From: Prevotella sp. E9-3
GTDB lineage: Bacteria > Bacteroidota > Bacteroidia > Bacteroidales > Bacteroidaceae
Assembly (NCBI RefSeq): GCF_022024015.1
Contig: NZ_CP091786.1
Span: 1,798,001-1,862,000 of the forward strand
Length of the DNA stretch: 64,000 nt
Direction: 5' to 3'
Shown here in pieces: positions 61,961 to 64,000 of this stretch (position 1 is its first letter; each line of letters opens with the position of its first letter). The position numbers and the translations under genes are program-made. Under the pieces are notes generated by a model. It saw only the letters and a program-made list of their open reading frames with translations, was not told where the DNA came from and did no database searches.

Positions 61961-62824
61961 CTAGAAGGTGTAGCCATTGACGGCGTCCCAGTCGGGGTCG
62001 GCGGTGAGGCGAAAGGTGCCGTCGTTGGTTGAATTGCCTCCGCCGCTACCGAAAAAAGAACCTGTATATCTCGTCACCTGGTTGCGCGTGATGGGGATGT
62101 TCTCGAACGTGCGCTCCTTCAGAATGTTGTCGTTCGCGTCGAGCGCGGTCACGGTCAGCTTCGTCAGCACGTCCTCCTCGGTGTGCGGCAGGGTATATAT
62201 CTCGTAGATGCCGTCGGTGCTTACGGGGCGTATCTCCGTCTGCTTGCTCTGAACGCAACCGTAGCCGTCCTTCGGGCTGAAGGTACTGGAGCCGCCGAGA
62301 TAATAGAACTTAAACTTCGCCACCGATGCCGGAATGCTCTCGTCGGTCAGCACCAGACGGAACATGGCCACGGCGCGGGTCAGCGTGAGGTCGTAGCTCT
62401 GCTTCTCTGTCACAACTACCAAGTCCCCATAATAAAAAAAGGTGTCGGTCACCTTGTTGTTGGGGAACGTCACCTTTTCCGTCGAGGTTATCGTGGCCGA
62501 GCCGTCGCAGCTGTGGGCAATGACCACCAGGCGGTACGTGCCCGCGGCCAGGCTCAGCGCCACCGTGCCGTAGCTGGCGTCGCCCTCCTTCTGCGCCACG
62601 GTCTTCACCTTCGTGCCTTCAGCGTCGAAGATGGCGATGTTCAGGCGCGAGCAGAGGTTGGTGATGTCGGTAGCAGAGCGGGTAAATGCCTCTTGCTGGT
62701 ACTGCGTAAAGTGCAGAATGACGTTGGCATCGGCTGCGACCATCTTGCCCGTTGTATCATCAATGATGGGTTTCTCGCACGCTGCCAATAGCAGGGCGAG
62801 AACGATATACATTAATTTCTTCAT
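61961..62824 (-). CDS. FimB/Mfa2 family fimbrial anchor/assembly lipoprotein
   Basis: A 287-residue lipoprotein (lipobox LLAAC, Cys16). It resembles the FimB/Mfa2 family of Bacteroidales fimbriae: after the Cys a charged region, then VAADANVILHFTQYQQ, RLNIAIFDAEGTKVKTV, VALSLAAGTYRLVVIAHS, YDLTLTRAVAMFRLVLTD and a second beta-domain with an NQVTRYTGSFF strand. Mfa2-type proteins anchor the pilus rod to the outer membrane and control its length. It starts 6 bases after the fimbrillin-like gene, so the two are co-transcribed. The terminator at 61892 closes the unit. Confidence 0.85.
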   Translation of the reverse strand: MKKLMYIVLALLLAACEKPIIDDTTGKMVAADANVILHFTQYQQEAFTRSATDITNLCSRLNIAIFDAEGTKVKTVAQKEGDASYGTVALSLAAGTYRLVVIAHSCDGSATITSTEKVTFPNNKVTDTFFYYGDLVVVTEKQSYDLTLTRAVAMFRLVLTDESIPASVAKFKFYYLGGSSTFSPKDGYGCVQSKQTEIRPVSTDGIYEIYTLPHTEEDVLTKLTVTALDANDNILKERTFENIPITRNQVTRYTGSFFGSGGGNSTNDGTFRLTADPDWDAVNGYTF

Positions 62825-62830
62825 ATCGCG

Positions 62831-64000
62831 TCAGTCTTTGGTGATGGAAACGGTGGCGACGGGGCGCAGGAAGATGGTATAGTTGTAGTTGGCTTTGCTG
62901 TCGCTCCCGTCGCTCATGAAGCGTTGTTTCATCGTGGTTCCGTCCTGCCACAGATAGCGCTGTCTGTCTGGCGCTGGCGTAATATCATCCTTAGCGGTAT
63001 AGAACAAATCCATCTGCGCTTGGTTGGGAATCGACCAGTCGCTGATGCCATCCACGCCGAGGGTGGCAAGGGCATTGTTGGCGTCGGAATCGCTACTTAC
63101 TGAACGCTCGTTGGGAGAGAGCAGCGTCAGTTCAGCCGAGTTCGCGTCAATCACCGATACCGCCAGCACATAGCAGCCCTGATACGTGTCGCCAGCAGCA
63201 GGGAAGTTGTCTTGGTTGTTTGGGGTGTCGTTATTGTTATTGCCACCGCCATTGTTGTCGTTATTCCCCGATGTGCTGCTGCCGTTCTCATCGAATTCAA
63301 AGCTAATCGTCCGCTCGCCCAGCCACGTAGCGCCAGTAATCGTTCCCGTCAGACTGACGCCTACGGCCTCGGTATACGTGCCGTCGATGTTGATCTTGTA
63401 GGCGGCCTCCAGTTGGTCAGAAGTGGAGTAAGTATATGTCTTCGTCGTGCCGCCAATGGTGATGTTCACACTCACACTGGCCGGCTGAGAGCTTGGCGGC
63501 AGAAGCCTCACCCCCGACCCCTCTCCAAAGGGCGAGGGGAGCGTCCATGTGCGGTTATCGGCCTGCTTGGTCAGCGCGATGGTCTGGCTTTGCCCAGCGT
63601 TGGCAAAAGCGCCGCTCACCGTCAATGCCTGCCACAGAGGCGCTATCGTCACGCTGACTGCCGTAGCCGCCGTCGGAATCTTCTTAATGGTCACGTCCTG
63701 AATGAGCATCGTCTTACGCGTCATACCCAATGTCACCGTGTTCGTTCCGCCATCCACCAGCGTTGCCGTGGCCGAGGCCGCCATCAGGTCTGTAAGGCTG
63801 CGGCCCTCCTTCAGCGTCAATGCCGTTGTCGTAGTGGCATTTTCCTTCGTGGGCAGCGTGTAGTCCGTAGCAGATGCCCCCGCAATGGCATAGACGCTAT
63901 ACGTCCCTTCCAACAGCGGGATGTTCAGCGTCTGTCCCTCGTCGCCGATGGTCTGCACCGCCTTGCACTTGTCCCCTTGGAATACATACACTTGTACGGG
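62831..64000 (-). CDS. Fimbrillin-family protein, 5'-truncated by window edge
   Basis: The C-terminal part (about 386 residues visible) of a fimbrillin-like structural protein; the start lies beyond base 64000. The visible residues start within a Mfa-like beta-domain (IPLLEGTYSVYAIAGASATDYTLPT, VDGGTNTVTLGMTRKTMLIQDVTIKKIP), then a second domain (YKINIDGTYTEAVGVSLTGTITGATWLGE), an Asn/Gly/Ser-rich spacer (GSSTSGNNDNNGGGNNNN) and a C-terminal domain ending YTIFLRPVATVSITKD. A short G/C-rich repeat coding for LPSPFGEGSGVRLLPP is inserted at 63506-63540. The Mfa2-type gene follows 6 bases later. Confidence 0.75.
   Translation of the reverse strand, partial: PVQVYVFQGDKCKAVQTIGDEGQTLNIPLLEGTYSVYAIAGASATDYTLPTKENATTTTALTLKEGRSLTDLMAASATATLVDGGTNTVTLGMTRKTMLIQDVTIKKIPTAATAVSVTIAPLWQALTVSGAFANAGQSQTIALTKQADNRTWTLPSPFGEGSGVRLLPPSSQPASVSVNITIGGTTKTYTYSTSDQLEAAYKINIDGTYTEAVGVSLTGTITGATWLGERTISFEFDENGSSTSGNNDNNGGGNNNNDTPNNQDNFPAAGDTYQGCYVLAVSVIDANSAELTLLSPNERSVSSDSDANNALATLGVDGISDWSIPNQAQMDLFYTAKDDITPAPDRQRYLWQDGTTMKQRFMSDGSDSKANYNYTIFLRPVATVSITKD
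63506..63540. repeat. CCCCGACC...GAGGGGAG repeat inside the fimbrillin gene
   Basis: A 35-base G/C-rich repeat, CCTCACCCCCGACCCC...GGGCGAGGGG, lies in frame in the fimbrillin gene and codes for LPSPFGEGSGVR on the minus strand. Similar sequences are common in intergenic DNA of other bacteria, so its presence in a coding region suggests an insertion that kept the frame. Confidence 0.65.

Noticed and set aside
1..64000. tRNA, rRNA, phage or transposon genes
   Set aside because: I looked for TPsiC-arm sequences, integrases and transposases and found none.

Overview
The window looks like chromosomal DNA of a Bacteroidales bacterium, most likely Prevotella or a close relative. The evidence is the recurring TAnnTTTG promoter box, menaquinone and anaerobic pyruvate:ferredoxin metabolism, OmpH/OmpA/TonB outer-membrane proteins, FimB/Mfa2-type fimbrial genes, and a family of exported proteins whose signal peptides end in LLLTAVTGAWA. 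No rRNA, tRNA, CRISPR array, transposase or phage gene was found. The genus is inferred from these features, not from a database search.

Left part (1-41.9 kb) is ordinary core genome, visibly A+T-rich except for the codon-biased pyruvate:ferredoxin oxidoreductase gene. It opens with ridA (partial), queC and tkt. A divergent promoter pair then separates an OmpH-like lipoprotein and a small membrane protein from pepD and uvrA. Next come ispE and a leftward group (small peptide, secreted protein, MBL hydrolase, rsmG, DUF5715). A long rightward run (phoH, purC, menG, aroE, TPM protein, lemA, purM, prfA, small membrane protein, pyrF) ends at a bidirectional terminator. A leftward run follows (PBP1A, rmuC, ilvD, ilvB, ilvN), then a TonB-dependent receptor with an odd Met-rich insertion, a secreted protein, nifJ, an AAA/DUF4143 ATPase, serB and uxaB.

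Transition (41.9-43.5 kb): a gene-poor stretch holds a 22-bp-period repeat array that reverses orientation in its middle, then an aldo/keto reductase pseudogene with two independent lesions (N-terminal frameshift, C-terminal in-frame stop).

Right part (43.5-64 kb) is visibly richer in G+C and almost entirely leftward. It encodes exported surface proteins: a BIG2 lipoprotein, an OmpA protein, a 1410-residue protein with about 232-residue super-repeats, and a set of modular proteins made from interchangeable parts (shared signal peptide, InlB-like FTMPG segment, shared YYVKGD module, leucine-rich repeats, Gly-rich repeats, two FISUMP/C-type-lectin-like domains). A DUF6261 protein, a 51-residue zinc ribbon, a membrane-embedded AraC regulator and a FimB/Mfa2-fimbrillin pair complete it. 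The intergenic spaces carry several repeat families: a 19-bp CGCGCGAGAGGGG element just after the stop codons of three genes, a 118-bp perfect direct repeat covering leader plus signal peptide of two neighbouring genes, and CCACGAAT palindromic elements bracketing the 1410-residue gene. The most interesting reading of the window is a recombining surface-protein cassette locus: one export leader, interchangeable bodies, and repeats placed where recombination or slippage would swap, delete or frameshift whole proteins. This is an inference; the repeats and shared modules themselves are seen directly.
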